DNA of 64,000 nucleotides from Clostridiales bacterium. GTDB lineage: Bacteria; Bacillota; Clostridia; Christensenellales; Aristaeellaceae. Below the pieces are notes generated by a model. It did not search any database and was not told the origin of the DNA. It saw only the letters and a list, made by a program, of their open reading frames with translations. How positions within the stretch are numbered: the first letter of the stretch is position 1; each line of letters begins with the position of its first letter. This document shows, piece after piece, positions 1 to 8,591 of this stretch. The stretch covers positions 1 through 64,000 of the forward strand of contig JAHZHZ010000003.1 of assembly GCA_019419995.1 (NCBI GenBank), written 5' to 3'. The translations under genes were made by a program, and so were the position numbers.

Positions 1-188
1 ACGAGACCGGCTCCATCGGCAAGCGCTACCGCCGTCAGGACGAGATCGGCACGCCCTACTGCATCTGTGTGGACTTTGACACCGAAGCCACCGGCAACGT
101 TACGGTGCGCGACCGCGATACCATGCAGCAGGAAATCGTACCCATTTCTGAGCTCAATGCCTGGCTGGAGAAGAAGCTGGAGTTCTGA
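1..188 (+). CDS. glyQS: Glycyl-tRNA synthetase, C-terminal end (5' truncated)
   Basis: The first in-frame codon is at base 3 and the frame stays open to a TGA at 186-188, giving the last 61 residues of a protein that begins outside the window. The segment GSIGKRYRRQDEIGTPYC followed by VDFDT and VTVRDRDTMQQ is the anticodon-binding domain of the single-chain (alpha2, eukaryote/archaea-like) glycyl-tRNA synthetase, which charges tRNA-Gly with glycine. This type differs from the two-subunit GlyQ/GlyS enzyme of Bacillus subtilis. The gene is convergent with the recO-era block and closed by a strong hairpin. Confidence 0.93.
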   Translation, partial: ETGSIGKRYRRQDEIGTPYCICVDFDTEATGNVTVRDRDTMQQEIVPISELNAWLEKKLEF

Positions 189-210
189 TTTATAAAGGCC
201 AAAATGACGG

Positions 211-240
211 GCGCCCCGGTGCAGGATAGCACCGGGGCGC
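211..240 (+). terminator. Terminator after glyQS
   Basis: A perfect 12-bp GC-rich stem (211-222 with 229-240) closes a 6-base loop 22 bases after the glyQS stop. The following TTGATATGTTTG is only moderately T-rich. Because the stem is symmetrical it could also stop leftward transcription from the BFD-like gene. Confidence 0.75.
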
Positions 241-284
241 TTGATATGTTTGTAATATGTTGACTGGTTTGAAGATGGACCCGC

Positions 285-479
285 TCAGCGATGAATGATT
301 TCAGAAATAGCATCCAGAATTTTATCATGGCATCCGCCGCAGCCGGTGGTGCAGTGCGTTATCTCTTGCACATCCCGGAAAGTTTTTTCTAGATCTTCGA
401 AGGATTTGGCATCGCGCAGAGCATCCTCCACATCGAAGTAGGACACATTTTTGCATTTGCAGATTACATAATTTTCCAT
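285..479 (-). CDS. BFD-like [2Fe-2S] protein (bacterioferritin-associated ferredoxin type)
   Basis: This 64-residue protein has the BFD-like Fer2 pattern: C7-x-C9 near the N terminus and C47-x2-C50 in the motif TTGCGGCH, with an additional C43. Such domains bind one [2Fe-2S] cluster and act in iron mobilisation from ferritins or as modules of redox enzymes. The ATG at 477-479 is chosen because AGGAGG lies six bases upstream; an in-frame TTG two codons earlier is too close to it. It lies just downstream of rubrerythrin on the same strand, so the two probably share a transcript and an iron or oxidative-stress role. Its electron or iron partner cannot be read from the sequence. Confidence 0.82.
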   Translation of the reverse strand: MENYVICKCKNVSYFDVEDALRDAKSFEDLEKTFRDVQEITHCTTGCGGCHDKILDAISEIIHR

Positions 480-498
480 AAACAACCTCCTGGAAAAG

Positions 499-530
499 AA
501 GAGAGGGAAATGCGAACATCTCCCCCTCTT
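499..530 (-). terminator. Imperfect hairpin between rubrerythrin and BFD-like gene
   Basis: A 10-bp stem with one mismatch (499-508 with 521-530) and a 12-base loop lies directly after the rubrerythrin stop. No T tract follows on the minus strand. It may partly attenuate read-through into the BFD-like gene, or stabilise the rubrerythrin mRNA end. Confidence 0.35.
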
Positions 531-545
531 TGATACAAAATCCGC

Positions 546-1115
546 TTACTTATTGAAGTATCTCTTCAGCAGACCCTCGAAAGCCTTGCCGTGACGGGCC
601 TCGTCGCGGGCCATCTCGTGCACGGTGTCATGGATGGCATCCAGATTGTACTTCTTGGCCAGCTTCGCCAGCTCGGTCTTGCCGGCGGTAGCGCCATTTT
701 CGGCTTCCACGCGCATTTCCAGATTCTTCTTGGTGGAGTCGGTTACCACGTCGCCCAGCAGCTCGGCAAACTTGGCGGCATGCTCAGCCTCTTCATAGGC
801 AGCCTTTTCCCAGTACAGGCCGATCTCCGGATAGCCTTCGCGATGAGCCACGCGGGCCATGGCCAGGTACATGCCAACTTCGGTGCACTCGCCGGTGAAA
901 TTGGCGTTCAGGCCATCGATGATTTCCTTCTGAACATCAGCGGGGACATCCGCGCCAAAGGCCTTGCCAACGCCGACCACGTGTTCGGCGGCCCAACTCA
1001 TGGCGCCACTCTGTTCTACAAACTTGTCAGCGGGAGCCTTGCATACGGGGCATACGGCGGGAGCAGCTTCACCTTCATAAACATAACCGCAAACGGAGCA
1101 AACAAACTTCTTCAT
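546..1115 (-). CDS. rbr: Rubrerythrin with N-terminal rubredoxin domain (reverse rubrerythrin)
   Basis: The 189-residue protein starts with a rubredoxin-type Fe(SCys)4 site (C6, C9, C22, C25) and continues into a ferritin-like four-helix diiron domain with ExxH motifs such as EEAEHAAKF and a C-terminal ARDEARHGK. Classical rubrerythrin carries rubredoxin at the C terminus, so this is the reverse order known from clostridia, where it works as an NADH-linked peroxidase/oxygen reductase in the cytoplasm. It has its own promoter (TTCAAA, 17 bases, TATAAT) and an AGGAGG site. High expression as an oxygen-defence protein is expected for an anaerobe; that is inference. Confidence 0.95.
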   Translation of the reverse strand: MKKFVCSVCGYVYEGEAAPAVCPVCKAPADKFVEQSGAMSWAAEHVVGVGKAFGADVPADVQKEIIDGLNANFTGECTEVGMYLAMARVAHREGYPEIGLYWEKAAYEEAEHAAKFAELLGDVVTDSTKKNLEMRVEAENGATAGKTELAKLAKKYNLDAIHDTVHEMARDEARHGKAFEGLLKRYFNK

Positions 1116-1163
1116 GAACTCTTCCTCCTGTGATTCAAATCAAGCTTCATTCAGCTTACGTGT

Positions 1164-1192
1164 ATTATATAACACAAGCAGCGGAATTTGAA
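1164..1192 (-). promoter_or_regulatory. Promoter of rubrerythrin with flanking inverted repeat
   Basis: On the minus strand the -35 TTCAAA (1187-1192) and -10 TATAAT (1164-1169) are separated by 17 bases. The -35 is embedded in ATTTGAATC (1186-1194), and its inverted partner GATTCAAAT lies at 1132-1140 in the leader. The pair could be a regulator site; it does not match the PerR box I know. Confidence 0.65.
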
Positions 1193-1219
1193 TCCCAAAA
1201 AGATCATATTTAACAAAAT

Positions 1220-1951
1220 TTACCTTTCCTCATTGGGAAGCTTGGGAGCGAAGCGCTGCATCTGAATTCGATCATCCACATAGCTGCGAAACAGCCGTGC
1301 CGCTTCCATCCAGTTGGGGTGGTCATTGAGCAACTTGACCTGATCGTAGCGGGTGCGAGGCAATTTTAGAAAGATGCGCCGCGCACCGTTGCTGATGAAG
1401 GGAGCAGAGGAAGGACAGTTCAAACACACGCAGCCGCCCAGCTGCGCGTCAAAGCGCGCATCTGATTGGATGGTTCTTCCGCAGCGAAGGCAAACATCCA
1501 CTCGGGGAGCATAGCCCAGCTGAGCCATCAGGTGCATTTCAAAGGCCATGGTCAGAAGCTCAAGGGGAAGATCCGAGTAATCCAAATGTGCCAGCGCCCG
1601 TAAAGTGATCAGAAACAGGTCCGGCATGGGTACATCCGGCATTACTGAAGCGTCCAGGAGTTTTAGCCAATAGACGCCATGCTGAAGTCGGCTGTAATCG
1701 GTGCGCAGCTCATAAAAGCTTTCACTACTCTGGCACTGTTCCACAGCAAAGCGCTCTCCCCGCTGATAGAGCTGAAATTCTCCGCTCACAAAGGGTTCAC
1801 AGGCGTTGAGCAATTGGGATTTGGGCCTGCGACATCCCCGGGCGATGGCGTCAATGCGCCCCATGGTGGGAGAAAAAAGCGTAATCATGCGGTCGTAGTC
1901 GGAATAATCCGCCCTGCGAATGACCAGGGCGGATGTAGACAGGGCGGGCAA
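1220..1951 (-). CDS. recO: DNA repair protein RecO
   Basis: RecO helps RecR load RecA on SSB-coated single-stranded DNA in recombinational repair. The product (about 243 residues) has the N-terminal OB-fold start LPALSTSALVIRRADY, a helical middle, and a four-cysteine zinc module (CLRC and CVCLNC). The TTG at 1949-1951 is chosen as start because it places the conserved beginning in register and has GAGG nine bases upstream; it follows the era stop by four bases. An in-frame ATG at 1985-1987 inside era would add 12 residues. It is the last gene of the yqfC-recO run, and no terminator is visible before the rubrerythrin promoter. Confidence 0.93.
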   Translation of the reverse strand: MPALSTSALVIRRADYSDYDRMITLFSPTMGRIDAIARGCRRPKSQLLNACEPFVSGEFQLYQRGERFAVEQCQSSESFYELRTDYSRLQHGVYWLKLLDASVMPDVPMPDLFLITLRALAHLDYSDLPLELLTMAFEMHLMAQLGYAPRVDVCLRCGRTIQSDARFDAQLGGCVCLNCPSSAPFISNGARRIFLKLPRTRYDQVKLLNDHPNWMEAARLFRSYVDDRIQMQRFAPKLPNEER

Positions 1952-1955
1952 AGGA

Positions 1956-2846
1956 CTAGTCCTCGTAGCCCAGAGTGCGCAGATCACCGGAACGATTGCG
2001 CCAGTCCAGGCGAACTTTCACCCAAAGTTTGAGCATGACCTTTGTGCCCAACAGTCGCTCGATGTCCAGTCGAGCTTCCCGGCCGATCTTTCCCAGCATG
2101 GCGCCCTGTTTTCCAATGATGATGGATTTGTGGGATTCCCGCTCACAATACACGTTGGCATGAATCTCCGTGAGTGTATCGCTGATTTTTTTGATTTGCA
2201 ACATTTCCACGCCGATGCCGTGGGGGATCTCATCCCGCAGATTGTTGAGCGCCTTTTCGCGGATAATTTCTGCGCACATTACTCGCTCGGGCTGATCGGT
2301 AATCATATCGTCGGGGAAATATTTGGGTCCCTCGGGCATGGCATCAATTAATTTGTTCAGTAGAAGATCGACGTTTTCACCTGTAAGCGCTGAGACGGAG
2401 AAAATCTGGTCGAAGGAAAAGCTGTTCAACTCTGCCAATTGAGGCATCAACTTTTCTGGGGGAACGATGTCGATTTTGTTTACCGCAAGAAAACGCGGAC
2501 AGTGCATGCTCTGAATGTCGCTGAGCACTGCGCGGTCGCCGCCACCGATCTTCTGTCCGTCCACTACAGCCAGCACTGCGTCCACGCCTTCCCGGGCATC
2601 GCTGGCGCTCTTCATCATGTATTCGCCCAGCTTGGTGCGCGGCTTGTGTAGGCCTGGCGTATCCACAAATACGATCTGCCAGTCCGGTCCTGTGGCAACC
2701 CCCAGCAGTTTGTTGCGTGTGGTCTGGGGATGATTGGAAACGATGGCGACCTTTTCACCCACCATGCGGTTCATAATACTGGATTTTCCCACATTCGGAC
2801 GCCCCAATATGGCGACAAAGCCCGAACGGAATTTCTTTTCTGACAA
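1956..2846 (-). CDS. era: GTPase Era
   Basis: Era is an essential Ras-like GTPase that binds the 3' end of 16S rRNA through a KH domain and assists 30S assembly. In 296 residues it shows the G1 loop GRPNVGKSS (15-23), DTPGLHKPRTK (switch II), NKIDIV (G4), and a C-terminal KH region with IIGKQGAMLGKIG. The start is a TTG preceded by GGAGG at good spacing. It lies between cdd and recO as in Bacillus. Confidence 0.97.
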   Translation of the reverse strand: MSEKKFRSGFVAILGRPNVGKSSIMNRMVGEKVAIVSNHPQTTRNKLLGVATGPDWQIVFVDTPGLHKPRTKLGEYMMKSASDAREGVDAVLAVVDGQKIGGGDRAVLSDIQSMHCPRFLAVNKIDIVPPEKLMPQLAELNSFSFDQIFSVSALTGENVDLLLNKLIDAMPEGPKYFPDDMITDQPERVMCAEIIREKALNNLRDEIPHGIGVEMLQIKKISDTLTEIHANVYCERESHKSIIIGKQGAMLGKIGREARLDIERLLGTKVMLKLWVKVRLDWRNRSGDLRTLGYED

Positions 2847-2872
2847 GGTATATTTCCTCCATGTGTTGTATT

Positions 2873-3277
2873 TTAGGATTCTTTGCCCAACAGGTATTCG
2901 GGTCCAAAGGATTCAGGCAACAATTCTTCCAACGTCTTTACCTGGAACGTTCCGCCCGCAGCCCCTACGATTACAGGCATATCGGGCCCACAGGCGAATT
3001 CTCGGAGCACCTGACGACAGATTCCACAGGGCCATGCCGCGCTGTTGGCAGCAATGGCGATGGCGGAAAATTTTCGCTCTCCGGCGGCAATGGCGCAGGA
3101 GGCGGCGCATCGTTCAGCACAGATGGTTGCGCCATAGGAGGCATTTTCAAAGTTGCACCCATCATAGCATTTTCCGCTCTCTGTGAGGATGCAGGCACCC
3201 ACCCGGTATCCCGAATAGGGGGTATAGGCGTTTTCCCGGGCGGCACAGGCCCGATCAAAGAGTTCCTGATGGGTCAT
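2873..3277 (-). CDS. cdd: Cytidine deaminase
   Basis: Cdd hydrolyses cytidine and deoxycytidine to uridine forms in pyrimidine salvage. The 134-residue tetrameric-type enzyme carries the zinc site C53-A-E55 (E55 is the proton shuttle) and PCGIC (C84, C87). CNFENAS lies just upstream as substrate-binding loop. The ATG at 3275-3277 has AAGGAGG upstream and overlaps the end of ybeY by 23 bases, so the two are translationally linked. In Bacillus a diacylglycerol/undecaprenol kinase gene (dgkA) sits between ybeY and cdd; it is absent here. Confidence 0.96.
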   Translation of the reverse strand: MTHQELFDRACAARENAYTPYSGYRVGACILTESGKCYDGCNFENASYGATICAERCAASCAIAAGERKFSAIAIAANSAAWPCGICRQVLREFACGPDMPVIVGAAGGTFQVKTLEELLPESFGPEYLLGKES

Positions 3278-3788
3278 TTGATTTTCCCTCCTTAGATCCG
3301 CGCCAGAGCTGTAATTCTTCCATGGCGCGTTTTTCCATGGCGCGCATGGCGCGCTGTTCACTTTCGGTCATGTGGTCGTAGCCCATCAAGTGAAAGGCGG
3401 AGTGAGCCGTCAGATATCCCAATTCCCGCGCAAGGCTGTGCCCAAATTCCTGCGCCTGTTCCCTGGCGCGGTTTAAATTCAGCACGCAGTCTCCCAGGTT
3501 GATGTAGCCAATGGCAGGATCATATTCTCTGCGCAAACGCCGGGAATTGTCCCGAGCCGTGGTCCCTGCGGGATAGCGCACAGTGGGAAAGGAAAGCACA
3601 TCTGTGGAGCGGTCAATGCCACGCATTTGGCGGTTGAGGATGCGAATGGATTCGTCATCCACAATGCGCACCGCAAAGCCGGCGCCCGTGACCCCCTCCA
3701 GTTTCATGCAGACATCGGCCACGCGGCCGAGAAATTCTTCCAACTTTTCGGGGCAGCCGGAGCATTCACATTGAAGTTCAATCGGCAC
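3255..3788 (-). CDS. ybeY: Endoribonuclease YbeY (rRNA maturation factor)
   Basis: YbeY is a zinc-dependent RNase involved in 16S rRNA 3' maturation and ribosome quality control. The product of about 177 residues has the catalytic/zinc motif H129-x3-H133-x5-H139 in AHSAFHLMGYDH, and the upstream STDVLSFP signature. The GTG at 3786-3788 is taken as start: GGAGG lies nine bases upstream and the conserved PIELQ strand begins there. It overlaps the stop of the upstream pgpH-like gene, indicating coupled translation. Confidence 0.94.
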   Translation of the reverse strand: MPIELQCECSGCPEKLEEFLGRVADVCMKLEGVTGAGFAVRIVDDESIRILNRQMRGIDRSTDVLSFPTVRYPAGTTARDNSRRLRREYDPAIGYINLGDCVLNLNRAREQAQEFGHSLARELGYLTAHSAFHLMGYDHMTESEQRAMRAMEKRAMEELQLWRGSKEGKSNDPSGTL

Positions 3789-6006
3789 GATGTTCTTCCT
3801 CCGATTTTTCTTCGTCGTTTGACTTGTTTTCGGATAAATCCTGTGGAGCTTCGCCGGCCTGCTCATTTGTCTGACCGGCCCGTCCGTCCTTTTGTTGAGC
3901 TTCCAGAGCGGCGGGAGCATTCATCCGGGGAGGAATGGGGACATCCGGATACTCGATGCGCTCGTGGAATACGCCTGCAAGCACAGTGGAGAAGGTGGAA
4001 CAGATTTTTTCCAGATCGCTGAAGGTCAGATCAGAGTCATTTAACTGGCCATCATCCAGTTTTTCACGCACAAGCTTGCGAATTAGTTGTTCCATCTTTT
4101 CCGGACTGGGATTGGCCAGTGTGCGGGTGGCGGCCTCTATGGTATCGGCCAACATGACGACGGCCGCTTCCCGGCTCTGAGGGCGCGGCCCCTCATAGCG
4201 GAAGGCAGAAATATCCACACTGCTACCGTAGAGCTTGGAAGCCTTGTCATAGAAGTACAGCGCCAGGGAATCGCCATGATGCTGGCGGATGATATTTACA
4301 ACTTCCGTGGGAATCCGTTCCTTGATGGCCATCTGTGCGCCATCTCTGGGATGCGCCGTAAGGATTGCGGCGGAAACCCGGGGGTCCGTTCGGTCATGAG
4401 GATTATCGCCCATTTGATTCTCTTTGAAATACATGGGGCGCTTGAGCTTGCCGATATCATGGTAGTAGGCGCCGACCCGAGAGAGCAGCCCATTGCCTCC
4501 GACGGCTGTGGTTCCGGCTTCCGCCAGATTGGCCACAATAATGGAGTGGTGGTAGGTGCCGGGGGCCTCTAGCAGCAACCTGCGCAGCAGAGGTTGATTG
4601 GGATTGGAAAGCTCAATCAACTTGGCATTGGTGGCCAGATTAAACAGCCATTCCAACAGCGTCTGGAGTCCAATGGCCAGTACGGCGCTGAGTATGCCGC
4701 TTCCCACGGCCCAGCAGGCATTGGTGAGGGAGGTGCGCAGATTGGCGCTGGCTACCAGGCCGATGGCCATGGTGATCAAGAAATTGCTCACAGCGATGGC
4801 AAAGCCAGCCAACAAAACTCCGGAGCGCAGCTGCCTGCGGGAAAGAACCAATGTTGCCACAGGGCCCGCGGCAAAAGCCATCAGCATAATGGAAAACATG
4901 GTCATAGAGAACAATCCGTCTGCGGAAACCAGCATGGATACCATGATGCTTAACACTGCATTGACGAACATGCCGGTTTTGGGGTCCAACAGCACGGAAA
5001 TGAGAACTGCGCCCAATGCCACGGGCATCAGATAGGAATTGATGCCCCGGGTTACCAGAGAAAGACCTACTTCCAGAATAATGATGAGGCAAAGCAACAT
5101 CAAGCGCTTGGGTTCGCGCAGTACTTTGGGTTCAAACTGCCACAGATACAAAGCGATCATTCCACAAAAGATTATGGAAAGCAGCAACAGACCGCCGAGC
5201 AGCAGTAAATCTACCGTGTCATCAGCCAGGAGCCCCAGACTGGCAATCATCTGGTACTGAGCCTCAGTGACGATTTCGCCTTCCCGAACGATGACTTCAC
5301 GCTTGACCAGCATCTCCGGTTCCACGGCGTCCCGGGCTTTTTGGCGGTTGGCCTCGGTGATCTCCGTATCAATGAGCATGTTGGGCTGTATGCAGGCGCG
5401 CAGTATTTCCACATAGGCACTGATCAGTGCGGAGGGATAGTCCTGAGAGATCAGATCTCTGCCGATGCGCGTCACCGCTGCGTTTTCCTGGCCTTCGGGG
5501 AGCGTTGAGTTAAGCGTTTCCCGCACTTCATTGGTACAGACGGTGTTTATGGATTCGATGGTTTCATCTGAAGCTGACAGTAGGGCAGAGAGCATATCAG
5601 CCGTCAGTGTGACAGGGGATTCCTTGTTGAAGGCGTCCAGCAAGTCCTCACTAATTTCCTTGCCAGCCTGATCAGCGTATTTTTCCCGCAGCACCTGAAT
5701 TTGCTGGTAGGTCTGTTCCAGGTCTTGAAGTACCGCGTTTGTCACGCTGGGATCAGCGCTTTTATAGCTGGGTTCCACGGCGTCCGCAGCTGCCTGTCGC
5801 AGCGCTTCCGTGGTCACCGTATCTTCCACATCCTTGGTAGCATAGACAGCTTTACTGGCGGGCTGACCTACATGGATGTCATATTGGTCGGGCGTGACCC
5901 CTGTCAGTAGCAAAAGGAAGATTAGCAGACAGGCCAGAATACCGGTCAGTACGCAGCGGATCACGCTGCTCAAACGGCTGATCTTCATTTCAGAAAACTT
6001 TTTCAT
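3778..6006 (-). CDS. pgpH: 7TM-HD membrane phosphodiesterase (PgpH type, c-di-AMP hydrolase family)
   Basis: The family degrades the second messenger c-di-AMP at the membrane. In 742 residues one sees an N-terminal membrane anchor (about 15-40), an extracytoplasmic 7TMR-HDED domain, a block of about seven hydrophobic segments (roughly 270-480), and a cytoplasmic HD domain with HHSIIVANLAEAG, YYHDIGK and QHHGDS metal motifs. The charged C-terminal tail (rich in Glu, Lys and Asp) is a low-complexity extension. It lies between phoH and ybeY as in many Bacillota (yqfF in Bacillus). The start has AAGGAG upstream. Confidence 0.93.
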   Translation of the reverse strand: MKKFSEMKISRLSSVIRCVLTGILACLLIFLLLLTGVTPDQYDIHVGQPASKAVYATKDVEDTVTTEALRQAAADAVEPSYKSADPSVTNAVLQDLEQTYQQIQVLREKYADQAGKEISEDLLDAFNKESPVTLTADMLSALLSASDETIESINTVCTNEVRETLNSTLPEGQENAAVTRIGRDLISQDYPSALISAYVEILRACIQPNMLIDTEITEANRQKARDAVEPEMLVKREVIVREGEIVTEAQYQMIASLGLLADDTVDLLLLGGLLLLSIIFCGMIALYLWQFEPKVLREPKRLMLLCLIIILEVGLSLVTRGINSYLMPVALGAVLISVLLDPKTGMFVNAVLSIMVSMLVSADGLFSMTMFSIMLMAFAAGPVATLVLSRRQLRSGVLLAGFAIAVSNFLITMAIGLVASANLRTSLTNACWAVGSGILSAVLAIGLQTLLEWLFNLATNAKLIELSNPNQPLLRRLLLEAPGTYHHSIIVANLAEAGTTAVGGNGLLSRVGAYYHDIGKLKRPMYFKENQMGDNPHDRTDPRVSAAILTAHPRDGAQMAIKERIPTEVVNIIRQHHGDSLALYFYDKASKLYGSSVDISAFRYEGPRPQSREAAVVMLADTIEAATRTLANPSPEKMEQLIRKLVREKLDDGQLNDSDLTFSDLEKICSTFSTVLAGVFHERIEYPDVPIPPRMNAPAALEAQQKDGRAGQTNEQAGEAPQDLSENKSNDEEKSEEEHRAD

Positions 6007-6018
6007 GGGAATCTCCTT

Positions 6019-7020
6019 TTACCCCCGGGCGGGACCTCCCCGCCGGTCGCTTCGCTGCGTGTATCGCTCATAAGCTTTGACAATGGCCTGTACTAGTTCA
6101 TGGCGCACCACGTCTCTGTGGCTTAAGCGCACAATGCCGATGTCCTCTATGCCTTTGAGGACTTCCAGAGCTTCCACCAGGCCGGACTTGCGGCCCACAG
6201 GCAGGTCGATCTGTGTCACATCGCCGGTTATGACCATCTTAGAACCCATGCCCATGCGCGTCAGGAACATCTTCATCTGTTCCGAAGTGGTATTCTGGGC
6301 TTCATCCAGAATAATAAAGGCGTCGTTGAGAGTGCGGCCGCGCATGTAGGCCAGGGGAGCTACTTCAATAGCGCCCCGCTCCACCAAGCGCTGGTATGCC
6401 TCCAGCCCCAGCATATCGTGCAGGGCGTCGTAAAGGGGGCGAAGGTAGGGGTCCACCTTTTGAGCCAGATCACCGGGCAGAAAGCCCAGTTTTTCACCGG
6501 CTTCCACGGCGGGGCGGGTTAGAATAATCCGTTCGATTTCCTTGTTTTTCATGGCCACCACTGCCATGGCGATGGCAAGATAGGTCTTTCCTGTGCCTGC
6601 GGGGCCTACCGCAAAGGTGCAGGTATTGGCCTTGATCGCATCCACATAGGCTTTTTGACCCAGCGTTTTGCATTTCACCTGACGCCCCCGGCTGGTAATG
6701 GCAATGACATCGCGCATGATTTCACTGATCCGGTCGGCATTGCCTTCTGCCGCCAGACCAATGGCATAGCGGATGCGCGTACGGTCCACCGTCTCTCCCC
6801 GCCGGATGATTTCACTCATTTTTTCAAGAGTGAGGCGGGCGAGTTCTACCTTTTCTGAGCTGCCGATGAGGGTAATTTCTCCGCTGCCTGCCTGGATCTC
6901 CACGCCTAATTCTTCCCTGAAGAGGGCGATATTTTCCTCTCGCAGGCCAAAAAGCCCAATAAATTCTTCTGCTGACTCAATGGGCATGTGCAGCACTGTT
7001 TCCTGTGCATTGCTTTCCAA
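6019..7020 (-). CDS. phoH: PhoH-family ATPase (PhoH-like)
   Basis: This 333-residue protein has a small N-terminal KH-like region and a RecA-like ATPase domain with Walker A GPAGTGKTYLA (near 139) and Walker B IILDEAQNTT. The family is linked to RNA metabolism; its biochemical job is not settled. The start is a TTG at 7018-7020, ten bases after an AGGAGG; the first ATG lies 11 codons in and has no ribosome binding site. It is separated from the yqfD stop by only a few bases. Confidence 0.94.
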   Translation of the reverse strand: MESNAQETVLHMPIESAEEFIGLFGLREENIALFREELGVEIQAGSGEITLIGSSEKVELARLTLEKMSEIIRRGETVDRTRIRYAIGLAAEGNADRISEIMRDVIAITSRGRQVKCKTLGQKAYVDAIKANTCTFAVGPAGTGKTYLAIAMAVVAMKNKEIERIILTRPAVEAGEKLGFLPGDLAQKVDPYLRPLYDALHDMLGLEAYQRLVERGAIEVAPLAYMRGRTLNDAFIILDEAQNTTSEQMKMFLTRMGMGSKMVITGDVTQIDLPVGRKSGLVEALEVLKGIEDIGIVRLSHRDVVRHELVQAIVKAYERYTQRSDRRGGPARG

Positions 7021-7022
7021 GT

Positions 7023-8204
7023 TCAGTAAACCTCCTCAGTCAGGGCATCCCGGGTTACGGCGATGTCAGTTTCTATTTCAAAAACCGCACGGACGCGCAA
7101 GGTGTTTTTTTCTGCCTTTTCCACGTTTGTCCAATGGCGTTCCTGGATATATTCTACACCATCCCGAGCCATTTTCAATCGGGCGTCCGCGTAGGCGACG
7201 GCGGTCAAATGTTCTTGAAGCGCATGGTAATCTATCTCTTCCCAGTGGGCCTGAGTTTCGTAAGAAGTGGTGCGCTCCACTTCCAACGGGAGAAATAGTC
7301 CTCCAACGGGTAAATACTCCACTTCCGACTCGGAACGGGCAAATTCGGGACCCTTGGTGATGGGCAACGAAAAATTTAGCAGCTTTAAGCGCGTTTCGAC
7401 ACCGCTGTTTCCCGTGCGTCTTTCCACCTTTTCTTTCAATGCACCTTCCGCATATCCCTCGTACCAGCACCGAGCGACAACTTCTCCCAGGGCTGCCACG
7501 GGAGTGGTTTCTTCTTGAGATTTGGCTTCTTCACCGCGAATGAGCAATTGTCCGGCACGCACCGTGTCCCCAGGCTTCACTACAGCTTCTCCTGAATGAA
7601 CGACAATGCTTTCCACTACGCCGTCTCTGGAAGCAACCAGGTCTCGGGCATGATTGATCGCGTAGAGTTGTGGCGCGGGCACTTCCGGAGAGGCTTCCAC
7701 CAGAAGGCGAATCCCCTGGCGGCGCACTCCGATAAAGCTGTAATCCCCAGTGTCAGCCATTAACTGTGCCTGCAAAAGGGAGGTGTCCAATTGCGCGGCA
7801 GACATGCCGGGATGAACGCCCGCAGCTTCAAGGCTTTCAAGTATCCGTGCTGAGTTTCCCAAATCAGGGCGCGGCCCGGTAAATTCCACATTGATCAGCC
7901 AGATGCGGCTCAGGCAAAGGGCACAGATCAATCCACACAGGGCAAGAGCGGGGAAAAAGGTCCAGCGCGCACGTAGCAAATCCAGCGTTGCTGTCCAACC
8001 GCCCCTGTGCAATGTGCGGCAGTCCAGGTCATAGCGCTCGCACAGTTCCATGAGAACCTTTGCACTTCCGGGATCTGCGGCAACGGTGATAATCCGAGGC
8101 CCCAGGCGGCGCACTTGTGCAAAGACTGCCCCTTTTTTAAGGGCCATTTGCATGAGCCGTTCCAGGAGGGGACCTTCTATGCGAAGAACAATATCATGAT
8201 TCAT
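7023..8204 (-). CDS. yqfD: Sporulation protein YqfD
   Basis: YqfD is a sigma-E-regulated mother-cell protein required for efficient sporulation. The product (about 393 residues) has an N-terminal YqfD domain, one transmembrane segment near residues 85-105 (FFPALALCGLICALCLS), and a long extracytoplasmic part with a lipoyl/biotin-like hairpin GVVESIVVHSGEAVVKPGD. The ATG at 8202-8204 overlaps the yqfC stop and has GAGG upstream; an ATG five codons earlier is possible. Its presence supports a spore-forming host. Confidence 0.92.
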   Translation of the reverse strand: MNHDIVLRIEGPLLERLMQMALKKGAVFAQVRRLGPRIITVAADPGSAKVLMELCERYDLDCRTLHRGGWTATLDLLRARWTFFPALALCGLICALCLSRIWLINVEFTGPRPDLGNSARILESLEAAGVHPGMSAAQLDTSLLQAQLMADTGDYSFIGVRRQGIRLLVEASPEVPAPQLYAINHARDLVASRDGVVESIVVHSGEAVVKPGDTVRAGQLLIRGEEAKSQEETTPVAALGEVVARCWYEGYAEGALKEKVERRTGNSGVETRLKLLNFSLPITKGPEFARSESEVEYLPVGGLFLPLEVERTTSYETQAHWEEIDYHALQEHLTAVAYADARLKMARDGVEYIQERHWTNVEKAEKNTLRVRAVFEIETDIAVTRDALTEEVY

Positions 8205-8577
8205 GTCGCTCTGCCTCACTGCCAGGGAGTTTTACATCAGATATGTTTCCCTGAATGACCAGGGCGTCACGACGAACTTCAGAGAGATAAAGTCCGTTTC
8301 CGACCACTTCAATGTTTCCGCAGCGCGTGGACAAGAGTATTTTTTCCTCGCCGAATTCAATAATACCGCAATGGTTTTCCACAAGCAACGAGCGGTTGCC
8401 GATGGAGGTGATGCGCGCCGTCCGCCCGGAAAGGTCGCAAAACCACTCCAGAGCGGGAGCGCCGGAATTGTTCCGATGGTGTTTAAGGGACTTCAATGGA
8501 TCACCCCGCAGTTTGCTCTTTTCTTCAACCATATGCGGGGAGAGGCCACTTCCGAACCAACTGTGAGGGACAATCAA
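8194..8577 (-). CDS. yqfC: Sporulation protein YqfC (YabP/YqfC family)
   Basis: The C-terminal 80 residues match the YabP/YqfC fold (ILLSTRCGNIEVVGNGLYLSE followed by LVIQGNI). YqfC acts with YqfD early in the sporulation mother-cell programme. The start is uncertain: a TTG at 8575-8577 with GGATAAG upstream gives 127 residues, longer at the N terminus than usual; an internal ATG at 8530-8532 gives 112. It is the first gene of the leftward eight-gene run to recO and is preceded by a good promoter. Confidence 0.85.
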   Translation of the reverse strand: MIVPHSWFGSGLSPHMVEEKSKLRGDPLKSLKHHRNNSGAPALEWFCDLSGRTARITSIGNRSLLVENHCGIIEFGEEKILLSTRCGNIEVVGNGLYLSEVRRDALVIQGNISDVKLPGSEAERHES

Positions 8578-8591
8578 ACTTATCCTAGAAT

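Noticed and set aside
591..1133. Plus-strand open frame opposite rubrerythrin
   Set aside because: Antisense to a certain gene; no promoter or ribosome binding site found.
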